Part shown: positions 34,542 through 45,641 of the stretch, in pieces
Numbering within the stretch: position 1 is the stretch's first letter
Layout of the letters: every line of letters starts with the position of its first letter
Origin: JBFLXR01 sp040757065
Lineage (GTDB): Bacteria > Pseudomonadota > Gammaproteobacteria > Burkholderiales > Gallionellaceae
Reading direction: 5' to 3'
DNA: 64,000 bases
Assembly: GCA_040757065.1 (NCBI GenBank)
Contig: JBFLXR010000012.1
Span: forward strand, 1-64,000
The notes under the pieces: model-generated
What the model was told of the DNA's origin: nothing
Databases searched by the model: none
What the model saw: the letters and a program-made list of their open reading frames with translations, nothing else
Made by a program: the position numbers and the translations under genes

Positions 34542-35453
34542 TCAGGCGGCTTGCAGTTGCAAGCGCAGGAAGTTGGGCGCTTCTTCGTCTTTATCGAAGG
34601 TGACGTATTCCCATGCGGTTTCGTCGGCCAGCATGGCGCGCAGCAGGGCGTTGTTGAGGGCGTGCCCCGACTTGTAGCCGGAGAAAGCGCCGATCAGCGG
34701 GTGCCCGAGCAGGTACAGGTCGCCGATGGCATCCAGCACTTTGTGGCGAACGAATTCGTCTTCAAAGCGGAGACCGTCGGGATTGATGACGCGGTATTCG
34801 TCCATGACGATGGCGTTATCGAGGTTGCCGCCGAGGGCCAGACCTTGCGAGCGCATGTATTCGACTTCTTGCATGAAGCCGAAGGTGCGCGCACGGCTGA
34901 CTTCGCGGATGTAGGAATGCTCGCCTAAGTCCACCACGACGTTTTGCTTGGTATTGGCGAAAACGGGGTGGCTGAAGTTGATGGTGAAGGTGAGCTTATA
35001 ACCGTTGTAAGGATCGAAACGCACCCATTTGTCGCCATCGTGCACTTCAATGCTTTTCTTGATGCGGATGAAGCGCTTGGCGGCGGGTTGTTCGACGATA
35101 CCGGCGGATTGCAGCAGGAAAATAAACGAGCCTGCGCTGCCGTCCATAATGGGGATTTCGGCGCTGTTCAGTTCGACGATGACGTTATCCACGCCCAGTC
35201 CGGCGAACGCCGACATCAGATGTTCGATTGTGGAGACGCGCACACCGTTGACCACCAGGCAGGTGGACAGACGTGTGTCCTGCACGGCGTAAGGTTCCGC
35301 GCGCAGTTCGGCAACGGGCTGCATGTCGGTGCGGCGAAATACAATGCCGCTATTGACGGGGGCGGGTCGCAGGGTCAGATGGACCCGCTCCCCGGTATGC
35401 AGCCCGACGCCGGTGGCCTGCACCGGGTTTTTCAGTGTGCGCTGTCTTACCAT
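34542..35453 (-). CDS. lpxC: UDP-3-O-acyl-N-acetylglucosamine deacetylase
   Basis: LpxC is the zinc deacetylase committing to lipid A synthesis. The 303-residue protein shows STIEHLMSAFAGLGVDNV with the first zinc histidine, and RHKVLDAIGDLYLLGHPLIGAFSGYKSGH with the second histidine and the zinc aspartate, plus the catalytic histidine in GHAL. It ends the division cluster after ftsZ, as in many proteobacteria. This confirms a lipopolysaccharide-bearing outer membrane. Confidence 0.97.
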   Translation of the reverse strand: MVRQRTLKNPVQATGVGLHTGERVHLTLRPAPVNSGIVFRRTDMQPVAELRAEPYAVQDTRLSTCLVVNGVRVSTIEHLMSAFAGLGVDNVIVELNSAEIPIMDGSAGSFIFLLQSAGIVEQPAAKRFIRIKKSIEVHDGDKWVRFDPYNGYKLTFTINFSHPVFANTKQNVVVDLGEHSYIREVSRARTFGFMQEVEYMRSQGLALGGNLDNAIVMDEYRVINPDGLRFEDEFVRHKVLDAIGDLYLLGHPLIGAFSGYKSGHALNNALLRAMLADETAWEYVTFDKDEEAPNFLRLQLQAA

Positions 35454-35547
35454 GTTGCGTCGAAATTCGGGAGTTCAGGCGTACAGTTTAACACAGGGCG
35501 TGATGCTGTACGATTTTCCCCTAGCTCCCGTTTTCTTTCTTTACCGC

Positions 35548-36726
<1,179 letters not shown>

Positions 36727-36802
36727 GGTATTTCTCCTTAATTAACTACTACCTGACCCTGAAACAACCTAAAAACAACCTTGAAAAACGTACTGCTTAA
36801 CC

Positions 36803-38038
36803 TTAAAAATTGCCCTGAAACCACGCCTTCATGCGCGTTAGCACATCGCCGAACGAACCGGCCGGCACGCGGGTTTCCGCGTGGCGCTGTTGCTGCTCCA
36901 AACCGTACAGCAACAGGCCGACGCCGGTAGAGAAGCGCGGCGTCTTCACCACGTCGGACAGCCCGCCTACATAGCGCGGCAGCCCGAGGCGCACCGGCAT
37001 GTGGAAAATTTCTTCGCCCAGCTCGACCATCCCCTGCATGGCGCTGCTGCCGCCGGTAATCACGATGCCGGACGACAGGGTGTCTTCAAAGCCACTGCGG
37101 CGCAGTTCAGCCTGCACCAGCGAATACAGCTCTTCCACGCGCGGCTCGATCACTTCGGCCAAGGTTTGGCGCGACAGCATGCGCGGGCCGCGTTCACCCA
37201 CGCCGGGCACTTCGATCGGCACATCGTCGGCCAGTTGGCGCAGAGCGCAGCCGTATTTGATCTTGATGTCTTCCGCATCCTTGGTGGGAGTGCGCAAAGC
37301 CATGGCGATGTCGTTGGTAATCTGGTCGCCGGCAATCGGAATCACCGCGGTATGGCGAATCGAGCCACCGGTGAAGATCGCCACATCGGTGGTGCCGCCG
37401 CCGATATCGATCAGACATACGCCGAGGTCTTTCTCGTCTTCGGCCAGCACCGCCTTGGCCGAAGCCAGCGGTTGCAGAATCATTTCGTTCATTTCCAGCC
37501 CGCAGCGGTGAATGCACTTAACGATGTTCTGCACCGCCGCCACCGCGCCGGTCACAATGTGCACTTCCGCTTCGAGGCGCATGCCGCTCATGCCCATCGG
37601 CTTCTTGATGCCGCCGTGGCCGTCGATGCTGAATTCCTGCGCCAGAATGTGCAGAATCTGCTGGTCGCTCGGCAGGCTGATCGAGCTGGCGGTTTCGATC
37701 ACGCGGTCGATGTCGGCCTGCACCACTTCTTTGTCCTTGATCTTCACCATGCCGTTGGCATTGGAGCTCTTGATGTGCCCGCCGGCGATACCGGTGTACA
37801 CCTCGCCGATCTTGCAGTCGGCCATCAGCTCGGCGTCGCCCAGCGCGCGCTGAATCGCCGCCACCGTGCCGTCGATATTGACCACCATGCCCTTCTTCAT
37901 GCCGGAGGATTCGTTCATGCCGACGCCGACCACTTCCAGCGCGCCGTCCGGCTTCACCTCCCCGACGATGGCGACAATCTTCGAGGTGCCGATATCCAGC
38001 CCGACGATCAGATCTTTGGTTTCCCTGTTCTTACTCAT
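36803..38038 (-). CDS. ftsA: Cell division protein FtsA
   Basis: FtsA is the actin-like membrane tether of FtsZ. The 411-residue protein has DLIVGLDIGTSKIVAIVGE, VCLIDIGGGTTDVAIFTGGS and a GIVITGGSSAMQGM phosphate motif. The C-terminus ends in an amphipathic MKAWFQGNF, the membrane-targeting helix. It lies 18 bases after ftsQ and before ftsZ. Confidence 0.97.
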   Translation of the reverse strand: MSKNRETKDLIVGLDIGTSKIVAIVGEVKPDGALEVVGVGMNESSGMKKGMVVNIDGTVAAIQRALGDAELMADCKIGEVYTGIAGGHIKSSNANGMVKIKDKEVVQADIDRVIETASSISLPSDQQILHILAQEFSIDGHGGIKKPMGMSGMRLEAEVHIVTGAVAAVQNIVKCIHRCGLEMNEMILQPLASAKAVLAEDEKDLGVCLIDIGGGTTDVAIFTGGSIRHTAVIPIAGDQITNDIAMALRTPTKDAEDIKIKYGCALRQLADDVPIEVPGVGERGPRMLSRQTLAEVIEPRVEELYSLVQAELRRSGFEDTLSSGIVITGGSSAMQGMVELGEEIFHMPVRLGLPRYVGGLSDVVKTPRFSTGVGLLLYGLEQQQRHAETRVPAGSFGDVLTRMKAWFQGNF

Positions 38039-38056
38039 TCCCTAGCCTCCACGCGC

Positions 38057-38791
38057 CTAAACCTTGTTGCCGGACTTAGCTCCGGCTTGCTTACCTGTTC
38101 CTGCCGGCACAGTGGCCGCAAAGCCGTTGCCGTACCGCAAATCCACATGCCGCACCCCATCCACCTGCGCCAGCGTGTAGGGATAAACCTCGATGAAACG
38201 CGTCAAACGCGGCTCCATCTGTTCGCGCCCCAGATCGATCGCCATACCGTTATCCAGCCGCAGCATCCACGCATGGCGCGGCGACAAGCCGATTTCGGTC
38301 ACGGTGCGGTGCAGCGGCTCCAACTGTTTGTTGAAAACGCCGTACATCTTCAGCATCTCCGCGCCGGCATCCGGCTGACCGTAAAATCCCGGCAGCAATT
38401 CTTCCGTTTCTGCGTTGAACACTTCGCCGTAGGTGTTCAGCAACTGGCTGCGGTTCCAGTGCGCAGCCGCCACATGTTCTTCAATCGTCACTTCCAGCTT
38501 CCACGGAAAGCGGCGGCGCACACTCACCTTCCGCACCCAGGGCACTTGTTCGAATGCACGACGCACAGTCTCCAAGTCCACCGTAAAAAAGTTGCCCTGC
38601 ACCTGACTGCGCACGGTGCGCATCAGCACCATCGGCTCCGCCATCTTCGGCGCTTCAGTCAGTTGCACCGCCCGCAGCGGAAACACCGGCAAATGCACGA
38701 TGTAGTGCAGCGCACCGTACAGCAGCATCAGCGCACTCGCCAAAAACAGCGCGTTCGCCAGATTGCGCATGACTTGCGGGCTATCCAGCAT
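38057..38791 (-). CDS. ftsQ: Cell division protein FtsQ
   Basis: A 244-residue bitopic protein with one transmembrane helix (about 11-32) followed by a periplasmic POTRA-like region (PLRAVQLTEAPKM and the next strands) and the beta domain with VPWVRKVSVRRRFPWKLEVTIEEHVAAAHWN. FtsQ bridges early and late division proteins with FtsB and FtsL. It overlaps ddlB by 11 bases. The C-terminus is Gly/Lys-rich. Confidence 0.94.
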   Translation of the reverse strand: MLDSPQVMRNLANALFLASALMLLYGALHYIVHLPVFPLRAVQLTEAPKMAEPMVLMRTVRSQVQGNFFTVDLETVRRAFEQVPWVRKVSVRRRFPWKLEVTIEEHVAAAHWNRSQLLNTYGEVFNAETEELLPGFYGQPDAGAEMLKMYGVFNKQLEPLHRTVTEIGLSPRHAWMLRLDNGMAIDLGREQMEPRLTRFIEVYPYTLAQVDGVRHVDLRYGNGFAATVPAGTGKQAGAKSGNKV

Positions 38792-39692
38792 GCGCCCCCT
38801 CCAACACGCGCAGCACCAATTGCTCGAAGCTCAAGCCCGCCTGCCGCGCTGCCATCGGCACCAGACTATGGTCGGTCATGCCGGGCGCAGTATTGGCCTC
38901 CAGCAAGTACTGTGTGCCGTCCGTATCCACCAGAAAATCGATGCGTCCCCAGCCTTGACCGCCCAGCAGTGCGAACCCTTGCAGCGCCAGACGTTGCATT
39001 TCGGCCTCGCGTTCCGGCGACAAGCCGCACGGGCAACGGTAGTGAGTGTCATCGCGCAGATACTTGGCTTCGTAATCGTAGAATTCGTTGGCTGGCTCAA
39101 TCTTGATGACCGGCAACGCTTCGCCATTCAGAATCGTAGCGGTGTACTCACCGCCGCCGACAAAACGTTCGGCGATCACCAGCGCATCGTGCTTGGCCGC
39201 AGCGGCATACGCGGCGGGCAAGTCCTCCACACGCTTCACTTTGCTGATCCCGACGCTGGAGCCTTCGTTAGCCGGCTTCACAAACAGCGGCAGCCCCAGA
39301 CGCGCCACCACCGCGTTCCAGTCGCTGTCCGCAGTCAGTAACTCGAATTCCGGCACCGGCAAACCGCCTGCCTGCCAGATCAGCTTGGTACGCCATTTAT
39401 CCATCGCCAGCGCAGAGGCCAGCACGCCGCTGCCGGTATAGGGCAAGCCCATCAACTCCAGCGCGCCTTGCACCGTACCGTCTTCGCCGCCGCGCCCGTG
39501 CAGAATATTGAACACGCGGTCGTACCCTTCGATGCTCAGCGCCTGCAAATCGCGCACGGCGGGATCGAACGCATGTGCATCCACGCCGCTGCGTTGCAGC
39601 GCGGCCAATACCGCTGCGCCGCTCTTGAGCGACACTTCGCGTTCTGCCGAACGTCCGCCGAACAACACTGCGACTTTGCCGAAATTCTTCAC
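38781..39692 (-). CDS. ddlB: D-alanine--D-alanine ligase B
   Basis: DdlB makes the D-Ala-D-Ala dipeptide for peptidoglycan. The 303-residue ATP-grasp enzyme starts with VAVLFGGRSAEREVSLKSG and includes GRGGEDGTVQGALELMGLPYTGSGV and LEANTAPGMTDHSLVPMAAR. It overlaps murB by four bases and ftsQ by 11. Confidence 0.97.
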   Translation of the reverse strand: MKNFGKVAVLFGGRSAEREVSLKSGAAVLAALQRSGVDAHAFDPAVRDLQALSIEGYDRVFNILHGRGGEDGTVQGALELMGLPYTGSGVLASALAMDKWRTKLIWQAGGLPVPEFELLTADSDWNAVVARLGLPLFVKPANEGSSVGISKVKRVEDLPAAYAAAAKHDALVIAERFVGGGEYTATILNGEALPVIKIEPANEFYDYEAKYLRDDTHYRCPCGLSPEREAEMQRLALQGFALLGGQGWGRIDFLVDTDGTQYLLEANTAPGMTDHSLVPMAARQAGLSFEQLVLRVLEGAHAG

Positions 39693-40612
39693 TGCGCTTC
39701 TCCGATCATCCGTACTTCCGGGTGCAGGCGTATGCCGGTTTTCTGCTCGACTTCTGCCTGTACCGCTTGTATCAATTGCTCAATCTCCGCTGCCGTCGCA
39801 CCGCCCGCATTCACAATGAAATTGGCGTGCTTCTCCGACACTTGCGCCCCGCCGATCCGCCGCCCTTTCAGACCGCAGGATTCGATCAACCGTGCGGCAT
39901 AGTCGCCCGGCGGATTGCGAAACACCGAACCGGCGTTAGGCATATTCAGCGGCTGGCTGGCGACGCGCTTTTCCAGCAGCGCCTTAATTTCCTGCCGTGC
40001 CGCCTCGCCGTCGCCCGGCACAAAACGAAACCACGCGCCGACGAACCATTCGTTTTGCTGCGCGGACTGCTTGCCGCACACGCTGCGGTAACCCACTTCG
40101 TAATCGGCCGGGCTGCGTTCGATCACCTCGCCGGCGCGGGTCACTACGCGCACTTGCGCCACGCGCTGCCAGGTTTCGCTGCCGTAGCAACCGGCATTCA
40201 TCGCCAGCATGCCGCCCACCGTGCCGGGAATACCGGCGAAAAATTCCGCCCCGCGCAGGTTATGCAGCGCGGCAAACCGCGCCAGCTTGGCCCCTGCTAC
40301 GCCAGCCTCGGCATACACCGTGCCGTCGGCTTCTACCTGCAACGCATTCAGCGCACCGTGCGTCACGATCACCGTGCCGCGCACACCGCCGTCGCGCACC
40401 AGCAAATTGCTGCCCAGCCCAACGAAGGTACGCGGCTCGTTGTCCGGCAGGCTACGCAAAAACAGCGCCAAATCCGCCAGATCGTGCGGCTGGTACAACC
40501 GCTCCGCCCGCCCGCCCGCCCGCCAGCTCACGCGGCGGCGCATGTCGGCATCGCACTCCAGCGTGCCGCGCAGACCTTCCGGCGTGAATCGGGCGGGTTC
40601 GTTCATGTTCAT
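39689..40612 (-). CDS. murB: UDP-N-acetylenolpyruvoylglucosamine reductase
   Basis: MurB reduces enolpyruvyl-UDP-GlcNAc to UDP-MurNAc with FAD and NADPH. The 307-residue protein has the FAD segment TFVGLGSNLLVRDGGVRGTVI, FFAGIPGTVGGMLAMNAGCYG, and a C-terminal KHANFIVNAGGATA. ATG 40612 was preferred because it overlaps the murC stop by one base. Type I MurB by the length and missing C-terminal deletion features is likely but not certain. Confidence 0.96.
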   Translation of the reverse strand: MNMNEPARFTPEGLRGTLECDADMRRRVSWRAGGRAERLYQPHDLADLALFLRSLPDNEPRTFVGLGSNLLVRDGGVRGTVIVTHGALNALQVEADGTVYAEAGVAGAKLARFAALHNLRGAEFFAGIPGTVGGMLAMNAGCYGSETWQRVAQVRVVTRAGEVIERSPADYEVGYRSVCGKQSAQQNEWFVGAWFRFVPGDGEAARQEIKALLEKRVASQPLNMPNAGSVFRNPPGDYAARLIESCGLKGRRIGGAQVSEKHANFIVNAGGATAAEIEQLIQAVQAEVEQKTGIRLHPEVRMIGEAQ

Positions 40613-42015
40613 CACTCGCCCTGCGCCAGTTTCTTTACCGCAGCCGGCACAGCGCCAATCGAGCCTGCGCCCATGGTCAGCACCACATCGCCGGGCTGCG
40701 CCAATTGCATAATCGTTTGCGGCATGTCGGCAATCTGCTCGACGAACACCGCACCGTCGCTGCCCGCCACGCGCAGCGCGCGCATCAGCGCACGGCCATC
40801 GGCCGCCACGATCGGCGCTTCGCCCGCGGCATACACTTCCGCCAGCAGCAACGCATCGACCGTACCCAGCACTTTCACGAAATCCTCGAACAAGTCACGG
40901 GTGCGGGTATAACGGTGCGGCTGAAAGGCCAGCACCAGACGGCGACCGGGGAACGCCCCGCGCGCCGCTGCCAGCGTGGCGGCCATTTCCACCGGATGGT
41001 GTCCGTAATCGTCGATCAGAGTGAACGTCCCGCCGTTCGCCAGCGGAATTTCGCCGTAACGCTGGAAGCGGCGGCCCACGCCTTCGAATTCGGCCAGCGC
41101 CGCAGCAATCGCTTCCGGCTCGACGCCGACTTCCAACCCGATGGCAATGGCCGCCAGCGCATTCAGCACGTTGTGCATCCCGGCCAGATTCAGGGTGATT
41201 TCCAAATCCAGCGGCGTGCCGTTCTGACGGCACAGTGCGGTAAAGTGCATGCGACCGTCGCCGTGGCGCACGTTCACGGCACGAATCTGCGCATCTTCCG
41301 ACAAACCGTAGGTAGTAAACGGCTTGCTGATGCGCGGCAACAGTTCGCGCACATTGACGTCGTCCACGCACAGCATGGCGCGGCCGTAGAACGGCAGGCG
41401 TTCCAGAAAATCGACAAAGGCCTGCTTCAGCTTGGCGAAGTCGTGGCCGTAAGTCTCCATGTGGTCGGCGTCGATGTTGGTGACCACCGCCAGAATCGGC
41501 GACAAGAACAGGAACGAGGCGTCGGATTCATCGGCCTCGGCCACAATAAACTCGCCGGTGCCGAGTCGCGCATTTGCACCGCTGCTGTTCAGGCGTCCGC
41601 CGATCACGAAAGTCGGATCGTAGCCGCCCTTCGCCAATACGCTGGTCACCAAGCTGGTGGTGGTCGTCTTGCCGTGCGTCCCCGCCACCGCAATTCCCTG
41701 ACGCAGACGCATCAGTTCGGCCAGCATCACGGCGCGCGGCACCACTGGAATTTTGCGTTCGCGGGCGGCGATCACTTCCGGGTTGTCTGCCTTCACGGCA
41801 GTGGACACCACCACAGCGTCGGCATCGGTCAGATGCGCTGCATCGTGGCCCACATAGACCTGCGCACCCAGCGTTTGCAGACGTTGGGTGACGGCGCTTT
41901 CCGCCAGATCGGAACCGCTCACCTGAAATCCGAGGTTGAGCAGCACTTCGGCAATGCCGTTCATGCCAGAGCCGCCGATCCCGACAAAGTGCAGGTGTTT
42001 CACTTTATGTTTCAT
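40612..42015 (-). CDS. murC: UDP-N-acetylmuramate--L-alanine ligase
   Basis: MurC adds the first residue, L-alanine, to UDP-MurNAc. The 467-residue enzyme has the N-terminal HFVGIGGSGMNGIAEVL loop, the ATP loop VAGTHGKTTTTSL, and DDYGHHPVEMAATL. The start was placed at 42015 where it overlaps the murG stop (ATGA), discarding six extra codons. Confidence 0.97.
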   Translation of the reverse strand: MKHKVKHLHFVGIGGSGMNGIAEVLLNLGFQVSGSDLAESAVTQRLQTLGAQVYVGHDAAHLTDADAVVVSTAVKADNPEVIAARERKIPVVPRAVMLAELMRLRQGIAVAGTHGKTTTTSLVTSVLAKGGYDPTFVIGGRLNSSGANARLGTGEFIVAEADESDASFLFLSPILAVVTNIDADHMETYGHDFAKLKQAFVDFLERLPFYGRAMLCVDDVNVRELLPRISKPFTTYGLSEDAQIRAVNVRHGDGRMHFTALCRQNGTPLDLEITLNLAGMHNVLNALAAIAIGLEVGVEPEAIAAALAEFEGVGRRFQRYGEIPLANGGTFTLIDDYGHHPVEMAATLAAARGAFPGRRLVLAFQPHRYTRTRDLFEDFVKVLGTVDALLLAEVYAAGEAPIVAADGRALMRALRVAGSDGAVFVEQIADMPQTIMQLAQPGDVVLTMGAGSIGAVPAAVKKLAQGE

Positions 42016-43076
42016 GCCGCCAGCTCCTTGCAAACTTGCGCCACCCGTTCCGCTGCGGCAGGGTGCGCCACGCCGCGCGCAGCAATCGCCATGTCGCGGA
42101 CGCGCTCGCGCGTCATTTCCGCCAGCAACTGCGACATTGCCAACGGCGTCATTTTATCTTGCGGCATCAGTACCGCCGCGCCGTGTTCCACCAAAAACGC
42201 AGCATTGGCGGTTTGATGATCGTCCACCGCAAACGGGTAAGGCACCAGCACACTGGCTACCCCGGCCGCTGCCAGTTCGGAGACCGTCAGCGCGCCGGCG
42301 CGGCAAATCACCAAATCCGCCCAGCTATAGCATTCCGCCATGTTGTCGAGGAAGGGGCGCACATCCGCCTCCACCCGCGTTTCGCGGTACGCCGTTTGCG
42401 TCGCTTCGAAATGCTGCCGCCCGGACTGATGAACCACATTCGGGCGGGCGTCTGCCGGCATCATTACCAGTGCCTGCGGCATGCAGCTGTTCAACACCTG
42501 CGCGCCCAGACTGCCGCCCATAACCAGCACATTTAAATGGTGGCTTGTGCGTGCGGCATAACGTTCGCCGGGATAGGACAGCTTAGCGATGCTGTCGCGC
42601 AGGGGATTGCCGATCCATTCGGCCTTGGGCAGCACATCCGGGAAGCCGGACAGCACGCGGTCGGCGAATTTCGCCAGCAGTTTGTTGCTCATACCGGCAA
42701 CGGAATTTTGTTCGTGGATCACCAGCGGGCGCAGCAACAGCGAGGCCATCAACCCGCCCGGCACAGTGACGTAGCCCCCCATGCCCAGCACCACGTCGGG
42801 ACGGTGCCGCAACATCGCCGACAGGCACTGTCCGAATGCGCGCAGCAGGTTGAACGGCAGCGCCAGTTTGCGCAGCAGCCCTTTGCCGCGCACGCCGGAG
42901 AAATTCACCCACGCCATTTCGTAACCGGCCTTCGGCACCAGATCGGCTTCCATGCTGCCCGGCACACCCAGCCAGATCACTTTCCAGCCTTGTGCGTGCA
43001 AAACGTCGGCGACCGCCAGACCGGGATAGATATGCCCGCCGGTTCCGCCTGCCATAATCATGATGGTGCGACTCAT
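42012..43076 (-). CDS. murG: Undecaprenyldiphospho-muramoylpentapeptide beta-N-acetylglucosaminyltransferase
   Basis: MurG transfers GlcNAc to lipid I, forming lipid II at the cytoplasmic face of the inner membrane. The 354-residue GT-B protein has IMAGGTGGHIYPGLAVA, VLGMGGYVTVPGGLMA and the C-terminal SWADLVICRAGALTVSELAAAG. It overlaps both murC and ftsW by four bases. Confidence 0.97.
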   Translation of the reverse strand: MSRTIMIMAGGTGGHIYPGLAVADVLHAQGWKVIWLGVPGSMEADLVPKAGYEMAWVNFSGVRGKGLLRKLALPFNLLRAFGQCLSAMLRHRPDVVLGMGGYVTVPGGLMASLLLRPLVIHEQNSVAGMSNKLLAKFADRVLSGFPDVLPKAEWIGNPLRDSIAKLSYPGERYAARTSHHLNVLVMGGSLGAQVLNSCMPQALVMMPADARPNVVHQSGRQHFEATQTAYRETRVEADVRPFLDNMAECYSWADLVICRAGALTVSELAAAGVASVLVPYPFAVDDHQTANAAFLVEHGAAVLMPQDKMTPLAMSQLLAEMTRERVRDMAIAARGVAHPAAAERVAQVCKELAA

Positions 43077-44269
43077 ACCGGCAGCCCTCTCAGTAAGCGC
43101 CGGTTTTCGTAGTCGATGCGCAACAGCACCGCTACGGCCACGCAGTTGACCACCACGCCGCTGCCGCCGAAGCTCAGGAAAGGCAGAGTCAGCCCTTTGG
43201 TAGGCAGTACGCCCATATTCACGCCGATGTTAATCATCGCCTGCACGCCGATCCACACCGCGATGCCTTGCGCCACCAGCGCGGAGAAGTTGCGTTCGAG
43301 GAAGGCCGCCTGACGGCCGATGGAAAAGGCGCGTACGATCAGCCACGCGAACAGCGCCAGCACCACCGCTACGCCGAACAAGCCCAGCTCTTCGGCAATC
43401 ACCGCCAGCAAAAAGTCGGTATGCGCTTCCGGCAGGTAGAACAATTTTTCGACGCTGGCGCCGAGGCCGACCCCGAACCATTCGCCGCGCCCGAAAGCAA
43501 TCAGCGCATGGCTGAGCTGATAACCCTTGCCGTAGGGATCGGACCACGGATCCATGAAGCCGACCACGCGCTGCATACGGTACGGGGAGGACAGAATCAG
43601 TGCAGCGAACGCCAGCGGCAGCGCCACGATCAGCGCAGCGAACACTTTCAGATCGAAGCCGCCCAGCCACAGCGTGCACATCGCGATGGAGCAGATCACC
43701 ACGAACGCGCCCATATCCGGTTCCAGCAGCAACAGCGCACCGACCGCCGCCATCACCGCGAACATCGGCAGGAACGCTTTTTTGAACACGTGCTTCACAC
43801 TGCCTTTGCGAACGGTGTAGTCGGCGGCGTACAGCACGGCGAACAGTTTCATCAGTTCGGAAGGCTGCAAGTTAATCACGAACAGCGACAGCCAGCGGCG
43901 GCTGCCGTTCACCGAGCGACCGACGTGGGGAATCAGCACCAGCACCAGCAGCACGAAGCCGGCCATAAACAGATAGGGTGCCAGTTTCTGCCAGTTTTGC
44001 AGCGGCATCTGGAAAGCGATCATGCCGGCGACAATGCCGACCAGCAGGAAAATCGCGTGGCGGATCAGGAAGTAAGTCGGCTGAAAGCCGGCGAACTTGC
44101 TGCCTTCGGCGGTAGCAATGGAAGCCGAGTACACCATCACCAAGCCAATAGAAAGCAACGCAATGGTAATCCACACCAGTTCGCGGTCATATTCCAGCAG
44201 CGCACGGCGGCGCGGCGGATTCATCGCCGAGGCAGCAGAGGGGGCGACTTTGCGCAAAACGCTTAGCAT
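43073..44269 (-). CDS. ftsW: Peptidoglycan glycosyltransferase FtsW
   Basis: FtsW is the SEDS-family polymerase of septal peptidoglycan. The 398-residue protein has about ten transmembrane segments, VMVYSASIATAEGSKFAG near the start, GSRRWLSLFVINLQPSELMKL in the middle and PTKGLTLPFLSFGGSGV near the end, all SEDS signatures. It partners FtsI. A cytoplasmic tail of about 25 residues precedes the first helix. Confidence 0.96.
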   Translation of the reverse strand: MLSVLRKVAPSAASAMNPPRRRALLEYDRELVWITIALLSIGLVMVYSASIATAEGSKFAGFQPTYFLIRHAIFLLVGIVAGMIAFQMPLQNWQKLAPYLFMAGFVLLVLVLIPHVGRSVNGSRRWLSLFVINLQPSELMKLFAVLYAADYTVRKGSVKHVFKKAFLPMFAVMAAVGALLLLEPDMGAFVVICSIAMCTLWLGGFDLKVFAALIVALPLAFAALILSSPYRMQRVVGFMDPWSDPYGKGYQLSHALIAFGRGEWFGVGLGASVEKLFYLPEAHTDFLLAVIAEELGLFGVAVVLALFAWLIVRAFSIGRQAAFLERNFSALVAQGIAVWIGVQAMINIGVNMGVLPTKGLTLPFLSFGGSGVVVNCVAVAVLLRIDYENRRLLRGLPV

Positions 44270-45639
44270 GTCGCCTCCTCTTGCAACGCTGCCACAGCGC
44301 TACGAAACGCTTCGGCGCGGTGCAGATAGTTGCGGTACATATCGAAGCTGGCGCAGGCCGGCGACATCAGAACCGCATCGCCCGGCTCGGCAGCCTGACT
44401 CGCCCAGCGCGCGGCCTCGTCCATGTTGGGGGCAAACAACACCGGCACGCCGCAGCCTTCCAGAACGGCGGCAATTTTCTCGGCATCGCGGCCGATCAGC
44501 ACCGCAGCGCGGGCGTGCTGCGTCACGGCAGCGCGCAACGGCGTAAAGTCCTGCCCCTTGCCGTCGCCGCCGAGGATCACCACTGCGCGTTTGCCCAACC
44601 CTTTCAAAGCGGCCTCGGTCGCCCCGACGTTTGTGCCCTTGGAATCGTCGTAATAGGTCACGCCGCGAATTTCCGCCACGCGTTCGACGCGGTGCGGCAA
44701 CCCCTTGAAGGCTTGCAGCGCCTGGCACAGCGGCTTCAGCGGCAGATCGAGCGCACGGCACAGCGCCAGCGCCGCCAGCGCATTCGCCACGTTATGCAGC
44801 CCGGCCACATGCAACGCATCGGCACGCAGAATGCGGTGCCCGTCCTGCGCCAGCCAGGGGATATCGCCATCGTATACCACGCCCCAGTCTGTGCGATTGG
44901 CCGGCGCATTCAGCCCGAATGTCACGACGCTGCGGCCGGGCAAGGCCATGCTAAGGCTGCGGGCATCGTCGCGGTTCAGCACTTGCACGCCCGACCCGGC
45001 GAAAATCCGCGCCTTAGCGGCGGCATAGGCGTCCATGCTGCCGTGGCGGTCGAGGTGATCTTCACTGATATTCAGCACGGTGGACGCATCGGGATGCAGC
45101 GTATCGGTGCTTTCCAGCTGGAAGCTGGACAATTCCAGCACCCACACCTCGGGTTGCTTGCCGCCGCGCGCCATCAGCGCATCCAGCACAGCAGGGGAAA
45201 TATTCCCGGCCACTGCGGTATCCAGACCGGCAGCGCGACACATCGCACCGACCATGCTGGTAACCGTGGTTTTGCCGTTCGCGCCGGTAATCGCGATCAC
45301 CTTGGGGCGGCTTTCCGCCGGGAAGGTGTGCGCCAGCCATTCGACGTCGCCCTCTACCGGCAGACCGCGCGCTTGCGCCTGGCGCACCAGCGGTTCGTCG
45401 ATCGATACGCCGGGGCTGAGGGCAATGCGGTCGATGTCTGCCAGCAGACTCTCTTCGAAGGCGCCGCAACGAATTTCGGCTTGCGGACAATCGCGGCGCA
45501 GCACATCCAGCCCGGGCGGATTGCTGCGGCTGTCGGCCACGCGGACGCGCGCGCCCTGCGCGGTCGCCCAGCGGGCGAGCGAGAGCCCGGTCTCTCCGAG
45601 CCCCAGCACCAGCACGAATTGTCCGCGCAGCATCGTCAT
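44263..45639 (-). CDS. murD: UDP-N-acetylmuramoylalanine--D-glutamate ligase
   Basis: MurD adds D-glutamate to the nascent peptide. The 458-residue Mur ligase has the N-terminal VLVLGLGETGLSLARW, ATP loop ITGANGKTTVTSM and YYDDSKGTNVGATEAALKGL. It starts two bases past the mraY stop and overlaps ftsW by seven bases. Confidence 0.97.
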   Translation of the reverse strand: MTMLRGQFVLVLGLGETGLSLARWATAQGARVRVADSRSNPPGLDVLRRDCPQAEIRCGAFEESLLADIDRIALSPGVSIDEPLVRQAQARGLPVEGDVEWLAHTFPAESRPKVIAITGANGKTTVTSMVGAMCRAAGLDTAVAGNISPAVLDALMARGGKQPEVWVLELSSFQLESTDTLHPDASTVLNISEDHLDRHGSMDAYAAAKARIFAGSGVQVLNRDDARSLSMALPGRSVVTFGLNAPANRTDWGVVYDGDIPWLAQDGHRILRADALHVAGLHNVANALAALALCRALDLPLKPLCQALQAFKGLPHRVERVAEIRGVTYYDDSKGTNVGATEAALKGLGKRAVVILGGDGKGQDFTPLRAAVTQHARAAVLIGRDAEKIAAVLEGCGVPVLFAPNMDEAARWASQAAEPGDAVLMSPACASFDMYRNYLHRAEAFRSAVAALQEEATC

Positions 45640-45641
45640 GT